The translations under genes were made by a program, and so were the position numbers. A model generated the notes under the pieces. The model was given only the letters and a program-made list of their open reading frames with translations. It searched no databases and was not told the DNA's origin. A stretch of DNA of 48,422 nucleotides from Flavobacteriales bacterium (lineage in GTDB: Bacteria > Bacteroidota > Bacteroidia > Flavobacteriales_D > Sanyastnellaceae): positions 1 through 48,422 of the forward strand of contig JAQWFN010000031.1 of assembly GCA_029238785.1 (NCBI GenBank), given 5' to 3'. Positions 34,994 through 44,099 of the stretch are shown here, in pieces (within the stretch, counting starts at the first letter, position 1; each line of letters starts with the position of its first letter).

Positions 34994-35887
34994 TCACCAA
35001 TCGATCCCCTTCTTCAAAAGTTTCAAGGTATTCTCCTCCTCACTTCCTGGTATAACTTGATGCTGATAGGCCCAATTGGCGGTATTTGGTAGGCTCATGA
35101 GAATGCTTTCTGTTCGTCCGTTAGACACCAAACCAAAACGTGTTCCTCTATCGTGAACGAGATTAAACTCAACATACCTTCCTCGACGAAGCAATTGCCA
35201 ATCGCGGTCTTTTGCGTTGCGCTCTTGTGTTTTGTTTTTGTTAACGAGTGTGGTGTAAATGGGGGCAAACTGAGAAGCAAGATCAATGGTGAAGGCCTTA
35301 ATTTTCTCATGGAGTGTAGCGTCGTGCTTCCCAAGGTGGTCGTAGAAGATTCCTCCAATACCTCTTGTCTCTTCGCGGTGAGGGATGTAGAAGTAATCGT
35401 CTGCCCAAGATTTGAATTTGGGGTAGGATGCTACTTCTGGGTGACGCTCGCAAACGTCTTTTAGCACCTGATGAAAGAAGTGAGCATCATTTTCATCCAC
35501 AAAATGTGGGGTGAGGTCTATTCCGCCTCCAAACCATGCTACACCATCAGAGAGCTCGAAATAGCGCACATTCATGTGAATGATGGGTACTCGAGGATGG
35601 TTGGGGTGAATGACAATTGAAACGCCTGTTGCGTAGAATTCTTGGGCCTTCGTGTTCAATTGACTTTGAAGAGCGGGGGTTACTTCCCCATGCACTTCAC
35701 TGAAGTTCACTCCTCCTTTTTCAAAAATGGCTCCGTTCGCAATAACGCGAGAACGTCCACCGCCACCGCCTTCGCGGTCCCAACTATCTTCTTGAAATGT
35801 GGCCTCACCATCGCAGCCTTCTAAGGCGCTACAAATATCATCTTGAAGCCCTTTAAATGCGCTTACCAAGTTTTCTTTATCCACCAT
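34994..35887 (-). CDS. hemF: oxygen-dependent coproporphyrinogen III oxidase
   Basis: Oxidatively decarboxylates coproporphyrinogen III to protoporphyrinogen IX in haem synthesis, using O2. 297 residues with the family blocks ATFQEDSWDREGGGGGRSRV, VNFSEVHGE, VIHPNHPRVPIIHMNVRYFE, WFGGGIDLTPHF, YFYIPHREETRGIGGIFYD and RRGRYVEFNLVHDRGTRFGL. Full length. It starts 11 bases inside the 3' end of the LysM gene, the last cistron of the guaA operon. Presence of hemF indicates aerobic growth. Confidence 0.96.
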   Translation of the reverse strand: MVDKENLVSAFKGLQDDICSALEGCDGEATFQEDSWDREGGGGGRSRVIANGAIFEKGGVNFSEVHGEVTPALQSQLNTKAQEFYATGVSIVIHPNHPRVPIIHMNVRYFELSDGVAWFGGGIDLTPHFVDENDAHFFHQVLKDVCERHPEVASYPKFKSWADDYFYIPHREETRGIGGIFYDHLGKHDATLHEKIKAFTIDLASQFAPIYTTLVNKNKTQERNAKDRDWQLLRRGRYVEFNLVHDRGTRFGLVSNGRTESILMSLPNTANWAYQHQVIPGSEEENTLKLLKKGIDW

Positions 35888-37706
35888 GTACCAGCTCTAA
35901 CTTGAAGTTATTGTAGCGCAAAAGCACCGTGCTTTCATTTTCGAAACCCGACTCAATGCCCGTTTTGTAATAGTCCATTCCGATGTGCAATAGACCGTCT
36001 TGTTTCACCCTATCGAACTCATTTGGAAAGTTTAGACCAAACTGCAGGAGTGCTTGACCGTAGTACAGCATCACATCATATCCCAAATAGCCATAATCTC
36101 CAGGTTCCGTTTGGTATTTATTTCGGTAGTTTTTAAGAAGCGCCTTCACTTGCTCGTTTTCGTAGTCGATGTAAAGTGAAGTAGGCACACAAAGGTGAAT
36201 CTTGTTTTTAAAAGCGGTATCCAAAAAGTCGAAACTCATCCAGTCTTCCGTTCCAAAAACAACAACATCGTAGTCTTCTGCTTCGAGCAGTTGGAGTTTG
36301 GTTTGCAGGTTGGCAATCATAGAGCGGCTATCTTTCCCAGCGGGAACGACCAGCACATTTCGTCTGAATTTGCTCAATTTCCCTTTCAAGTCGCCTACAA
36401 ACTTTGAGGAGGCTGTGAACTCAATCAAACTGCGTTGCGCAGAATCTGCTTTGTTTTGGGTGTATTCTCCGTAGTACTTTTTAAACAACTGCACCTTGCG
36501 TGCATCTGACACGTCCATGCTGTTGATCAAGATCACATTGTCTTGGCTGTGGTTTTTCGCCACGTACTTCGCCATGGTCTTGATGTGAGAACTCTCCGAA
36601 CTTTTAACCTTTGATAAATTCGGGCTTGCAAGCAGGATGTTGTTTTTGCTGATGCTTGGACAAACGATGTGAATGCCTCTCTGGTTGGCGAACTTGGAAA
36701 CGCTCATCAAAGCACTTTTTTGAAGTGGCCCAATGATCAAATCGCTTCCAAGAAGTTCATTTCTTGAGAGGATGCGATCGACGTCTTCGTCGCTGCTCAC
36801 GTCGAAGACCTTCACCTTAAGGTTCGCTCCTCGTTTTTTAAGGCTATCTAAGGCCATCATTGAACCCCGGTAGAAGCTCATTCCAATTTCTTGAAGGCGC
36901 TTGCTTTTGGAGTCAAGTTCGATATCGCCTTTCAGCGACTCCAAATAAAAGGGCAAGAGTAAAGACACAACATACTCCTCTTTAATCATCACAGAATCTG
37001 GCAAGACCAGTTTGAAGTCCATTTTCGCTTCGCCCATAAAATCCTCTCGAACTTCGGGCAAACGAAGCTTTTGGCCAATGTCCAAGCCCAGTTCAGACCC
37101 CGGGTTCAAAGCAACGACCTCATCTACTCGGTGTCCGTATAATTTCGATATACTATAAAGCGTTTCTCCAGCTTGAACAATGTGCGTTTCGAGTGAATCT
37201 TCTGCCGTTTCTGGAAGTTCCAAGGCCACGCTTTCGATCTCAATTTGCTTCGGGATTTTCAACTCAATTCCTTCTTTTAAACCAAGTTCAATACCAGGGT
37301 TAAGCCCAAGCATGTCGTTCATGTCAACGTTGTACTCTTTGCTGATGCTGTAAAGTGTTTCTTTCCGTTGAACACGGTGAATCATGAAACCGTTTTCAAT
37401 TCTGATTGGGTTCTCCCAGCGGTCTTCATCGTAGCTTTGTGGCACTGGAATGTAGAGGGTTTGACCAATACTTAGTCCGTTTTCTACTCCCTTATTGTGT
37501 TTTTCAATAGCAGCTACATCAACTCCATAGAGTTTGGAGAGCGAATAGAGCGTGTGTCCGCTCGCTACTTGATGAACAAAAAATTCTTTTCCGTCTCGAA
37601 TTTCAATCACCCGGTCTTGAGCAAAGCTTAAGGCAGCGTAAAGCGTGAAGATCAATACGAGGAGGACTGATTTCGACAAGTAGTTGAGCGTATTTCTTTT
37701 TTTCAT
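35877..37706 (-). CDS. LysM protein fused to a periplasmic-binding-like domain
   Basis: About 609 residues. A signal peptide (about 1-30, ending LSFAQ) is followed by three LysM domains that bind peptidoglycan: SGHTLYSLSKLYGVD (first), KETLYSISKEYNVD (second) and GETLYSISKLYGHR (third), spaced about 65 residues apart within the first 220. The rest (about 250-605) is an ABC-type substrate-binding fold like Leu/Ile/Val-binding proteins (VSLLLPFYLE, LIGPLQKSALMSVSKFA, DYGYLGYDVMLYYGQALLQFG). It may sense or scaffold cell-wall processes; ligand unknown. The start at 37706 overlaps the guaA stop by one base (TAATG), so it is translated from the guaA mRNA. Confidence 0.85.
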   Translation of the reverse strand: MKKRNTLNYLSKSVLLVLIFTLYAALSFAQDRVIEIRDGKEFFVHQVASGHTLYSLSKLYGVDVAAIEKHNKGVENGLSIGQTLYIPVPQSYDEDRWENPIRIENGFMIHRVQRKETLYSISKEYNVDMNDMLGLNPGIELGLKEGIELKIPKQIEIESVALELPETAEDSLETHIVQAGETLYSISKLYGHRVDEVVALNPGSELGLDIGQKLRLPEVREDFMGEAKMDFKLVLPDSVMIKEEYVVSLLLPFYLESLKGDIELDSKSKRLQEIGMSFYRGSMMALDSLKKRGANLKVKVFDVSSDEDVDRILSRNELLGSDLIIGPLQKSALMSVSKFANQRGIHIVCPSISKNNILLASPNLSKVKSSESSHIKTMAKYVAKNHSQDNVILINSMDVSDARKVQLFKKYYGEYTQNKADSAQRSLIEFTASSKFVGDLKGKLSKFRRNVLVVPAGKDSRSMIANLQTKLQLLEAEDYDVVVFGTEDWMSFDFLDTAFKNKIHLCVPTSLYIDYENEQVKALLKNYRNKYQTEPGDYGYLGYDVMLYYGQALLQFGLNFPNEFDRVKQDGLLHIGMDYYKTGIESGFENESTVLLRYNNFKLELVHGG

Positions 37707-39235
37707 TATTCCCATTCAATGGTTGCCGGCGGTTTACTGCTGATATCATAAACAACACGATTAACGCCTTTTACACGATTGATGATTTCATTCGAAACTC
37801 GTGCCAAAAATTCATAGGGCAGGTGACACCAATCTGCGGTCATACCGTCCGTTGAACTTACCGCTCTTAAAGCAACAGCTTGTTCGTAGGTTCTTTCATC
37901 GCCCATAACACCAACGCTTTGTACCGGGAGCAATATTGCCCCAGCTTGCCAAACCTCATCATAAAGTCCGGCATTTTTCAAACCATTGATCCAAATATGA
38001 TCTACTTCTTGCAAGATACGCACCTTTTCTGGGGTGATATCGCCGAGAATCCTGATTCCAAGTCCTGGTCCCGGGAAAGGGTGTCGGCCTAAAATACTTT
38101 GTTTAATCCCCAAAGCTTTCCCTACTCGTCTCACTTCGTCTTTGAACAACAAGCGGAGCGGCTCAACCACTTCAAGTTTCATGTAATCTGGAAGTCCACC
38201 TACGTTGTGGTGGGATTTGATGGTTGCAGAAGGACCACCGCTAGCAGAAACTGATTCAATCACGTCTGGGTAAATTGTTCCTTGACCGAGCCACTTTGCG
38301 TCTGTAACCAGGTGCGACTCTTCATCGAACACCTCAATAAACACTCTTCCAATAGCTTTACGCTTGGTTTCAGGATCTTTTTCTCCCTTCAAAGCATCGT
38401 AGAAACGGTCGGCTGCACGCACCCCTTTAACGTTCAAGCCCATGTCTTTGTAGCTCTCGAGTACTTCTTCAAATTCGTTTTTACGTAGTAAACCGTTGTC
38501 TACAAAAATGCAGTGCAAGTGCTTGCCAATGGCTTGGTGTAAGAGCATGGCTGCTACAGAACTATCAACACCTCCAGACAATCCTAGGATAACTTTATCA
38601 TTACCTAACTTGGCTTTCAGTCCAGCTACGGTCTCTTCAACAAAAGACATTGGCGTCCAATCTTGCTTGCATCCTGCGATGTTCACCACAAAGTTTTTCA
38701 GCAATGTTGCTCCATCGGTGCTGTGATATACCTCAGGGTGAAATTGAATACCGAAAGTTGTTTCACCTTCAATGGCATACCCTGCGTATGTCACATCACC
38801 TGTGCTACAGATGGTTTTAAAATTGGAAGGCACTTTTTTGATGGTGTCTCCATGCGACATCCAAACTTGTGATCCCTCATTCACTCCTTCGAGCAAAGGG
38901 TGTTGATCAACAAAAGCAAGGTTGGCTCTACCGTATTCGCGAATTTCAGAGGGGAGCACCTCTCCTCCACTTGATTGGGCGAGGTATTGCGCACCGAAAC
39001 AAACACCTAAAAGTGGGAGTTTCCCGCGGTAGGCGCTCAAATCTGGTTTTGGTGCCTTTTCATCTCGCACAGAATGCGGACTACCAGAAAGGATAATGGC
39101 GCGCACGGAGTCGTCGATTTCTGGAGCTTTATTCCATGGATGGATTTCAGAGTAAACGTTTAGTTCACGGACTCTTCGGGCAATCAACTGCGTGTATTGC
39201 GAACCGAAGTCGAGGATAATGACCTTCTCTTGCAT
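37706..39235 (-). CDS. guaA: GMP synthase (glutamine-hydrolysing)
   Basis: Makes GMP from XMP, ATP and glutamine. 509 residues: an N-terminal class I glutamine amidotransferase with the triad Cys79 (LLGVCFGAQ), His166 and Glu168 (QFHPEV); the ATP-pyrophosphatase domain with the P-loop SGGVDSS (220-226); and the C-terminal dimerisation domain ending in [16 protein letters not shown], an invariant GuaA terminus. It is the first gene of an operon with the LysM protein and hemF. An exact -7 box lies only 4 bases before the ATG. Confidence 0.97.
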   Translation of the reverse strand: MQEKVIILDFGSQYTQLIARRVRELNVYSEIHPWNKAPEIDDSVRAIILSGSPHSVRDEKAPKPDLSAYRGKLPLLGVCFGAQYLAQSSGGEVLPSEIREYGRANLAFVDQHPLLEGVNEGSQVWMSHGDTIKKVPSNFKTICSTGDVTYAGYAIEGETTFGIQFHPEVYHSTDGATLLKNFVVNIAGCKQDWTPMSFVEETVAGLKAKLGNDKVILGLSGGVDSSVAAMLLHQAIGKHLHCIFVDNGLLRKNEFEEVLESYKDMGLNVKGVRAADRFYDALKGEKDPETKRKAIGRVFIEVFDEESHLVTDAKWLGQGTIYPDVIESVSASGGPSATIKSHHNVGGLPDYMKLEVVEPLRLLFKDEVRRVGKALGIKQSILGRHPFPGPGLGIRILGDITPEKVRILQEVDHIWINGLKNAGLYDEVWQAGAILLPVQSVGVMGDERTYEQAVALRAVSSTDGMTADWCHLPYEFLARVSNEIINRVKGVNRVVYDISSKPPATIEWE

Positions 39236-39239
39236 GCTG

Positions 39240-39247
39240 CAAAATTA
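39240..39247 (-). promoter_or_regulatory. -7 box (TAATTTTG) of guaA
   Basis: Exact TAnnTTTG match followed by CAGC and then the ATG at 39235. The expected transcription start falls at or beside the start codon, so the mRNA would be leaderless. Confidence 0.65.
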
Positions 39248-39318
39248 GTCTTATTGATGATTGTGTAAAAGCGAGTTATTAACCTTTTATCCCAAGTGCA
39301 TGAAATTTCTATTCTTCG

Positions 39319-39326
39319 TTACTTTG
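39319..39326 (+). promoter_or_regulatory. -7-like box (TTACTTTG) of maf
   Basis: One mismatch to TAnnTTTG, 8 bases before the ATG at 39335. It supports that start over the GTG at 39296. Confidence 0.45.
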
Positions 39327-39334
39327 CAGCCACT

Positions 39335-39925
39335 ATGCGCAGCCTATTAAAACAAGGCCTCAAGGGCCGAAAAATCATCCTTGCGAGTAAATCGCCAAGA
39401 AGACAAGAATTATTGAGAGGACTAGAGATCGACTTTGAAATTCGTGTAAAAGAAGTTGATGAATCTTTTGACCCTTCGCTTCAGGGTGCAGAAGTAGCTC
39501 GTTTTTTAGCCCAGGTGAAGGCGAGCGCTTTTCTTTCCAGCCTTCAGGAGGATGAAATTTTAATTACTTCAGATACCACGGTTTGTTTGGGCGATGAAAT
39601 ATTGAATAAACCTGCTGATAGAGATGAAGCCATCAGCATGCTTTCTAAGTTGAGCGGACAAACACACAGCGTCGTTAGTGCTGTTGCCTTAACAAGTGAA
39701 GCGAAGCAAGTTCTATTTCACGATGAAACATCAGTGCATTTCCGAGAGCTCACTTTAGAAGAAATCGAGCACTATGTTGATCATTATCGTCCTTTCGACA
39801 AAGCCGGGAGCTATGGTATTCAAGATTTTATTGGCTTTATTGGCATTGACAAAATGAACGGTTCGTATTACACCGTTATGGGCTTGCCACTTCACCTGTT
39901 ATATCAGGAGTTGAGCAACTTTTAA
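39335..39925 (+). CDS. maf: Maf-like nucleoside triphosphate pyrophosphatase
   Basis: House-cleaning hydrolase that converts non-canonical or modified NTPs to NMP and pyrophosphate. 196 residues with IILASKSPRRQELL (the SxSPRR substrate loop), a KEVDESFDP segment, ITSDTTVCLGDEILNKP, LSGQTHSVVSAVAL and DKAGSYGIQDF. The KAGSYGIQ block and the DTTV replacement of the usual DTVV suit the dTTP/UTP-type (YhdE) subgroup. The start at 39335 is preferred to the GTG at 39296, whose 13 extra residues precede the promoter-like box. A weak hairpin follows, before feoB. Confidence 0.92.
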   Translation: MRSLLKQGLKGRKIILASKSPRRQELLRGLEIDFEIRVKEVDESFDPSLQGAEVARFLAQVKASAFLSSLQEDEILITSDTTVCLGDEILNKPADRDEAISMLSKLSGQTHSVVSAVALTSEAKQVLFHDETSVHFRELTLEEIEHYVDHYRPFDKAGSYGIQDFIGFIGIDKMNGSYYTVMGLPLHLLYQELSNF

Positions 39926-39951
39926 ACAGACGTTTAAGATTCCTTGGGAAA

Positions 39952-39978
39952 AATACCTTTAAGGTGGTATTGGTTTTT
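39952..39978 (+). terminator. palindrome between maf and feoB, weak terminator or operator
   Basis: AATACC (39952-39957) pairs with GGTATT (39966-39971) and is followed by GG and five T. Its centre ACCTTTAAGGT is itself a palindrome. It could end maf transcription or be an operator for feoB. Confidence 0.35.
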
Positions 39979-40022
39979 GACGAATTAGGAACGAATTTCG
40001 CTGTCTAATTTAGCCCCCGATA

Positions 40023-42122
40023 ATGCTCAAAATAGCCCTAGTAGGAAATCCGAATTGCGGTAAGACGTCACTTTTCAACGTGCTTACAGGACTAAAGCAA
40101 AAAGTGGGCAATTTCGCTGGGGTTACTGTAGATAAAAAGTTGGGTTACTTCTCCTTGCCCTCGGGTGATAAAGTTCAGCTTACCGATCTTCCAGGAGCTT
40201 ACAGTTTGTATCCCAAATCACTTGATGAGCAAGTCGTTCACGATGCTTTGTTGAACAAGGCTTCTCTTGAATCGCCTGAACTTGTAATCTTGGTTTTGGA
40301 TGCCTCTAACTTGAAGCGCAACCTCTTTCTAGCCTCTCAAGTGATTGATCTTGGTTTGCCGGCGATTTGTGTTTTGAACATGACCGATTTGGCAGAAGAT
40401 AAAGGCTTTCAAATTGATCTTGATGGACTCTCAGAAGCAATAGGCATTCCCGTGGTGACACTCAACGCCGCTACAGGAAAAGGAGTACAAGGTTTAAAGC
40501 AGGCCATTTCAGAAGGCAGGTATACGTCTGGTAAAAGCACCATCGACTTTAGTGCTTGGTTGGATGAAAGCGAAGCGAATACCCTTCCTGAGCTTCAAAA
40601 CTATTCTCGTTTTCATGCGCTCGCTTCTTTGCCTTTACAAACTTGGATGAGCGAAAATGACAAATCGCTTTTGCAAGATGAATTTGCCCTTAAAGGGAAA
40701 AGTGAGAGTGAATGGCAGTTGTGGGAAATTAGTGAGCGTTATGTGTGGATCAATCAGGTTCACAAGTCTTTTGTGCACCGACCAGGAAGAAGCGAGAAAA
40801 GTGCTTTGATGACCAAACGTTTAGACAAAGTACTCACCCACAAAGTGTGGGGAACGCTCTTCTTTCTTGGGGTGTTTTTCTTGTTGTTTCAAGCTGTATT
40901 TACCGTTGCCGCCTACCCCATGGAGTGGATTGATGCCGGAATGGCTTGGCTGATAGAAAGCGTTGGAGCCGCTTTGCCTTCAGGTTTATTGAACAGCTTT
41001 ATTACCGATGGCATCTTAGCCGGATTAGCAGGTGTGGTGATTTTCATTCCTCAGATCATGATTCTTTTTGGCTTGATTACCGCTTTGGAAGACAGTGGTT
41101 ACATGACGCGCGTGAGCTTCATTAACGACCGATTATTGAGCAAAGTAGGTTTGAACGGAAAAAGCATTGTTCCTTTGGTTGGTGGATTTGCCTGTGCTGT
41201 TCCTGCTGTTATGGCTGCACGAAGCATTGAGAATGTGAAAGAGCGTTTGCTCACCATCTTCATCACCCCCTTGATGAGCTGCTCTGCTCGCTTGCCCGTT
41301 TATGTTTTCTTGGTGGCTTTTATTGTTCCGAATGAGCGCCTTTTTGGATTGATTAACCTTCAGGGTTTATTCATGTTGGGCTTGTATTTATTGGGGATTG
41401 TGATGTCTGGAATGGTGGCTTGGGTGATGAATAAGTTCATCCAGCAAAATCAGCGTTCAACCTTCGTAATGGAGCTGCCTTTGTTCAAAAAACCAAGTTT
41501 TAAAAACATTGCAAGCAGCATGTGGGCGAAGGGGAGAACATTCGTTACCGAAGCAGGTAAAGTGATTATGGTGGTATCGATGATCCTTTGGGTATTGAGT
41601 AGTTTTGGTCCGGGCGACACCTTTGAGAACATCGAGAAAAAATATCAAGACAGCGCTTATGTGGATGGATTGAGTCAAGAAGAAATTACAGTTCAAGTAA
41701 ACAGCGAAAAATTGCGTGAGAGCTATGCTGGACAAATGGGTCGCTTAATTGAACCCGCAATTGAACCACTTGGTTTTGATTGGAAAATTGGTATCGCCTT
41801 GATTACATCATTTGCGGCACGAGAGGTGTTTGTTGGCACCATGAGCACCATCTATAGTGTAGAAGGAGATGAAGCCCACAGCATTAAAGAGTTGCAGGAT
41901 AAACTCATGAACAAAATCGACCCGAATACGGGAAAGGCTGTTTTCTCGAGGGCTACAGCTTTAAGTTTGGTGATCTTTTATGTCTTCGCCATGCAATGCA
42001 TGAGCACTGTGGCCATTGTAAAGAAAGAAACCGGTGGTTGGAAATGGGCCTTAGCGCAATTGGTATTTCTAACTGTTTTGGCTTATGTGGCCAGTTTAAT
42101 CACCTACCAAATCTTCGCTTAA
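40023..42122 (+). CDS. feoB: ferrous iron transporter FeoB
   Basis: Inner-membrane Fe(II) transporter, 699 residues. The N-terminal G domain has G1 GNPNCGKT (8-15), G2 Thr in FAGVTVDKK, G3 DLPGAYSLYP and G4 NMTD. It is followed by the helical GDI-like spacer (about 165-270) and the membrane region with two Gate modules (about 280-690): GFACAVPAVMAARS with TPLMSCSARLPVY, and ITSFAAREVFVGTMSTIYS with its partner near the C terminus. A -7-like box TAATTTAG (40006-40013) lies 9 bases before the ATG. The feoA partner is not upstream; it is convergent, with 3' ends overlapping by 4 bases. Confidence 0.96.
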   Translation: MLKIALVGNPNCGKTSLFNVLTGLKQKVGNFAGVTVDKKLGYFSLPSGDKVQLTDLPGAYSLYPKSLDEQVVHDALLNKASLESPELVILVLDASNLKRNLFLASQVIDLGLPAICVLNMTDLAEDKGFQIDLDGLSEAIGIPVVTLNAATGKGVQGLKQAISEGRYTSGKSTIDFSAWLDESEANTLPELQNYSRFHALASLPLQTWMSENDKSLLQDEFALKGKSESEWQLWEISERYVWINQVHKSFVHRPGRSEKSALMTKRLDKVLTHKVWGTLFFLGVFFLLFQAVFTVAAYPMEWIDAGMAWLIESVGAALPSGLLNSFITDGILAGLAGVVIFIPQIMILFGLITALEDSGYMTRVSFINDRLLSKVGLNGKSIVPLVGGFACAVPAVMAARSIENVKERLLTIFITPLMSCSARLPVYVFLVAFIVPNERLFGLINLQGLFMLGLYLLGIVMSGMVAWVMNKFIQQNQRSTFVMELPLFKKPSFKNIASSMWAKGRTFVTEAGKVIMVVSMILWVLSSFGPGDTFENIEKKYQDSAYVDGLSQEEITVQVNSEKLRESYAGQMGRLIEPAIEPLGFDWKIGIALITSFAAREVFVGTMSTIYSVEGDEAHSIKELQDKLMNKIDPNTGKAVFSRATALSLVIFYVFAMQCMSTVAIVKKETGGWKWALAQLVFLTVLAYVASLITYQIFA

Positions 42123-42376
42123 ACCTTTGCTTGGAGTTCAGGAAGAAGTCTTACCATAATGTGCTTCGCATCACGCTTGCGCAAACTTAGTTTGTAGCCA
42201 GAAAGCGTAATGGCAATAGGGTCGCCAAGCGGGGCGATGTGATCTAAGCGAAGTTCTTCACCAGGAAGACAGCCCATCTCCATCAATTTTGTCACCTTTT
42301 CAGGGTGATTCACTTCTGCAATGATACCGCGTTCTCCAGGTACTAATTCAGACAAGGCTTTGATTTTAGCTTCCAT
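42119..42376 (-). CDS. feoA: FeoA domain protein
   Basis: 85 residues with the SH3-like FeoA fold: LSELVPGERGIIAEVN, a KLMEMGCLPGEELRLDHIAPLGDPIAITLSG-like core and LSLRKRDAKHIMV. It is thought to assist FeoB at the cytoplasmic face. Here it runs opposite to feoB with a 4-base overlap of the stops, instead of the usual feoAB order, so the two have separate promoters. An exact -7 box sits 4 bases upstream of the ATG. Confidence 0.93.
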   Translation of the reverse strand: MEAKIKALSELVPGERGIIAEVNHPEKVTKLMEMGCLPGEELRLDHIAPLGDPIAITLSGYKLSLRKRDAKHIMVRLLPELQAKV

Positions 42377-42380
42377 GCGT

Positions 42381-42388
42381 CAAAGGTA
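42381..42388 (-). promoter_or_regulatory. -7 box (TACCTTTG) of feoA
   Basis: Exact TAnnTTTG match followed by ACGC and then the ATG at 42376, predicting a leaderless mRNA. No clear -33 TTG is seen. Confidence 0.6.
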
Positions 42389-42442
42389 GTTCGGAAATGT
42401 TTCCCTCATCATCCCCTTTTCAAGGTATTTTGCGTTTTCCCT

Positions 42443-43987
42443 TTATTTCAGATTTTTTGAAATGCTAAAGTGGAATTCGCTTCCTTCTCCAAAAACAGAA
42501 GTAACATCTATCTCTCCACCATGCAGTTCAATAATCTTTTTGCAATGAGCTAATCCAATACCCGTTCCGTCGAACTCACTTCGCGAATGGAGTTTTTGAA
42601 AAATGAGGAAAACACGTTCGAGGTAGGCTTCTTCGATACCGATGCCGTTGTCTGTAAGTGTGAAATTCCAAAAGCTTGCATTTTCGCTACAAGAGAGATG
42701 AATCTTGGACATTTCGTTTGGTTTTCTAAATTTCAGAGCGTTAGAAAACAAGTTTAATAAGAGGAGGTGCAACTCACTTTTACTGCCTTGAACTAAGGGC
42801 ATTTCATCCCAAGAGATGGCCACCTTTATTTTGTTAGTAATGGCTGAAAGGTCGTGCATTATTTCAGAAACCGTAAGATTGAGGTCTACTCGTTCAAACA
42901 CACTCTTGTTTCCCAATTTGGAATACTCCAGGATGTCTTGAGTTTGTCTGCTCATCCTTCTTGCAGCAGTATTAATAAATCCTAAGTGGGTTTTAGCTTC
43001 TAAGATTTCATCTTCACTTAGGTCGCCAATTAAGGTTTCTTGGAGAATTTCAGAAAATCCAATGAGGGTTCTCAAAGGTTCCTGAAGATCGTGCGAGGTG
43101 AGGTAAGCAAATTGCTCAAGGTCTTTGTTTGATCGTTCTAAGGATTCTAGCGCTTCGTGCTTGTCTGTAGTGTCTCTTAATACGATAATGGCATAAAGTG
43201 CCTCCCCAGCATTGGGATCTTTAGCTAAGGAAATGGTAAAATTCGCCCAGAACAATTGCCCATCTGCATCCTTGAATTCCTTTTCTTCTTGAAAAGAACT
43301 TTTTTCTTCATTAACAACATCAAAAAAAGCAGCTTCCAAACTTGCTCTGCTTTCAGAGGGAAAGAAATCGAACAAGCACACCGCTCGCTTATCTCCTTCG
43401 TCTTGAATCTTGAAGAGGGTATTGAGCATGGAGTTGGATGAAGTAATTAATCCATCTGGAGAAACCAGCGCCATTCCAACACCGGCATTTGCAAATGCTG
43501 TTCTAAATCGTTCTTCGCTAGACCTAAGGGCAATTTCAAATTGTTTTCTTTCGGTAATGTCGACATGACTCCCTACGGCTCTCAAAGGAGCTCCATTCTC
43601 ATCCCACTTGATTACCTTTCCTTTGCACCATACCCAAACTGTGCTTCCGTTCTTGTGCTTGTACCTCACTTCACAAGTGAAAGGTATCTCACCTCTGCTT
43701 GCCACATGTGCCTCAAAAGCCGCGAATGTGATACCTAGATCTTCCGGAAACATAATGCGCTGCCATGACTCAGGAGAATTTTCCATCTCGTGGTCTTCAT
43801 AACCAAACATTTCTTTGAAAGTAGGACTTAAGTATTCCTGATTGGAAGGAATATCCCAATCCCAATAGCCCGCAAGTGTTCCTTCAATAACAGATTGAAG
43901 CACTTGATTTTTGTCTGCAAGCTCTTGTTTTACCAAGAACAATTCATCTTCTAGAGAATTGAACTTAGGTTGTGATGTTTGTGGCAT
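42443..43987 (-). CDS. PAS-domain sensor histidine kinase
   Basis: 514 residues, no membrane segment, so a cytoplasmic sensor. After a short coiled-coil start (LFLVKQELADKNQVLQ) come two PAS domains: PAS1 (about 30-148, PESWQRIMFPEDL and GSHVDITERKQ, PAS_3 type) and PAS2 (about 155-278). The HisKA phosphoacceptor is His299 in LTSHDLQEPLR. The HATPase_c domain (about 380-512) has LLLNLFSNALKF (N box), DNGIGI (G1), FQKLHSR and GTGIGLAHCKKI (G2). The sequence after the His is the phytochrome-like subtype common in Bacteroidota orphans. No response regulator gene is adjacent, so the output is unknown. Confidence 0.92.
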   Translation of the reverse strand: MPQTSQPKFNSLEDELFLVKQELADKNQVLQSVIEGTLAGYWDWDIPSNQEYLSPTFKEMFGYEDHEMENSPESWQRIMFPEDLGITFAAFEAHVASRGEIPFTCEVRYKHKNGSTVWVWCKGKVIKWDENGAPLRAVGSHVDITERKQFEIALRSSEERFRTAFANAGVGMALVSPDGLITSSNSMLNTLFKIQDEGDKRAVCLFDFFPSESRASLEAAFFDVVNEEKSSFQEEKEFKDADGQLFWANFTISLAKDPNAGEALYAIIVLRDTTDKHEALESLERSNKDLEQFAYLTSHDLQEPLRTLIGFSEILQETLIGDLSEDEILEAKTHLGFINTAARRMSRQTQDILEYSKLGNKSVFERVDLNLTVSEIMHDLSAITNKIKVAISWDEMPLVQGSKSELHLLLLNLFSNALKFRKPNEMSKIHLSCSENASFWNFTLTDNGIGIEEAYLERVFLIFQKLHSRSEFDGTGIGLAHCKKIIELHGGEIDVTSVFGEGSEFHFSISKNLK

Positions 43988-44099
43988 CTGAGTTTGGTTA
44001 AGCGTTTCAGTTAAGTTAGCGAAAGGTCGGGAAATTTCTAGAAAAAGGAAAACCCTTTAAAACAATTGGTTTGAGCACTTTTCAGCCATTATTGTTCAC

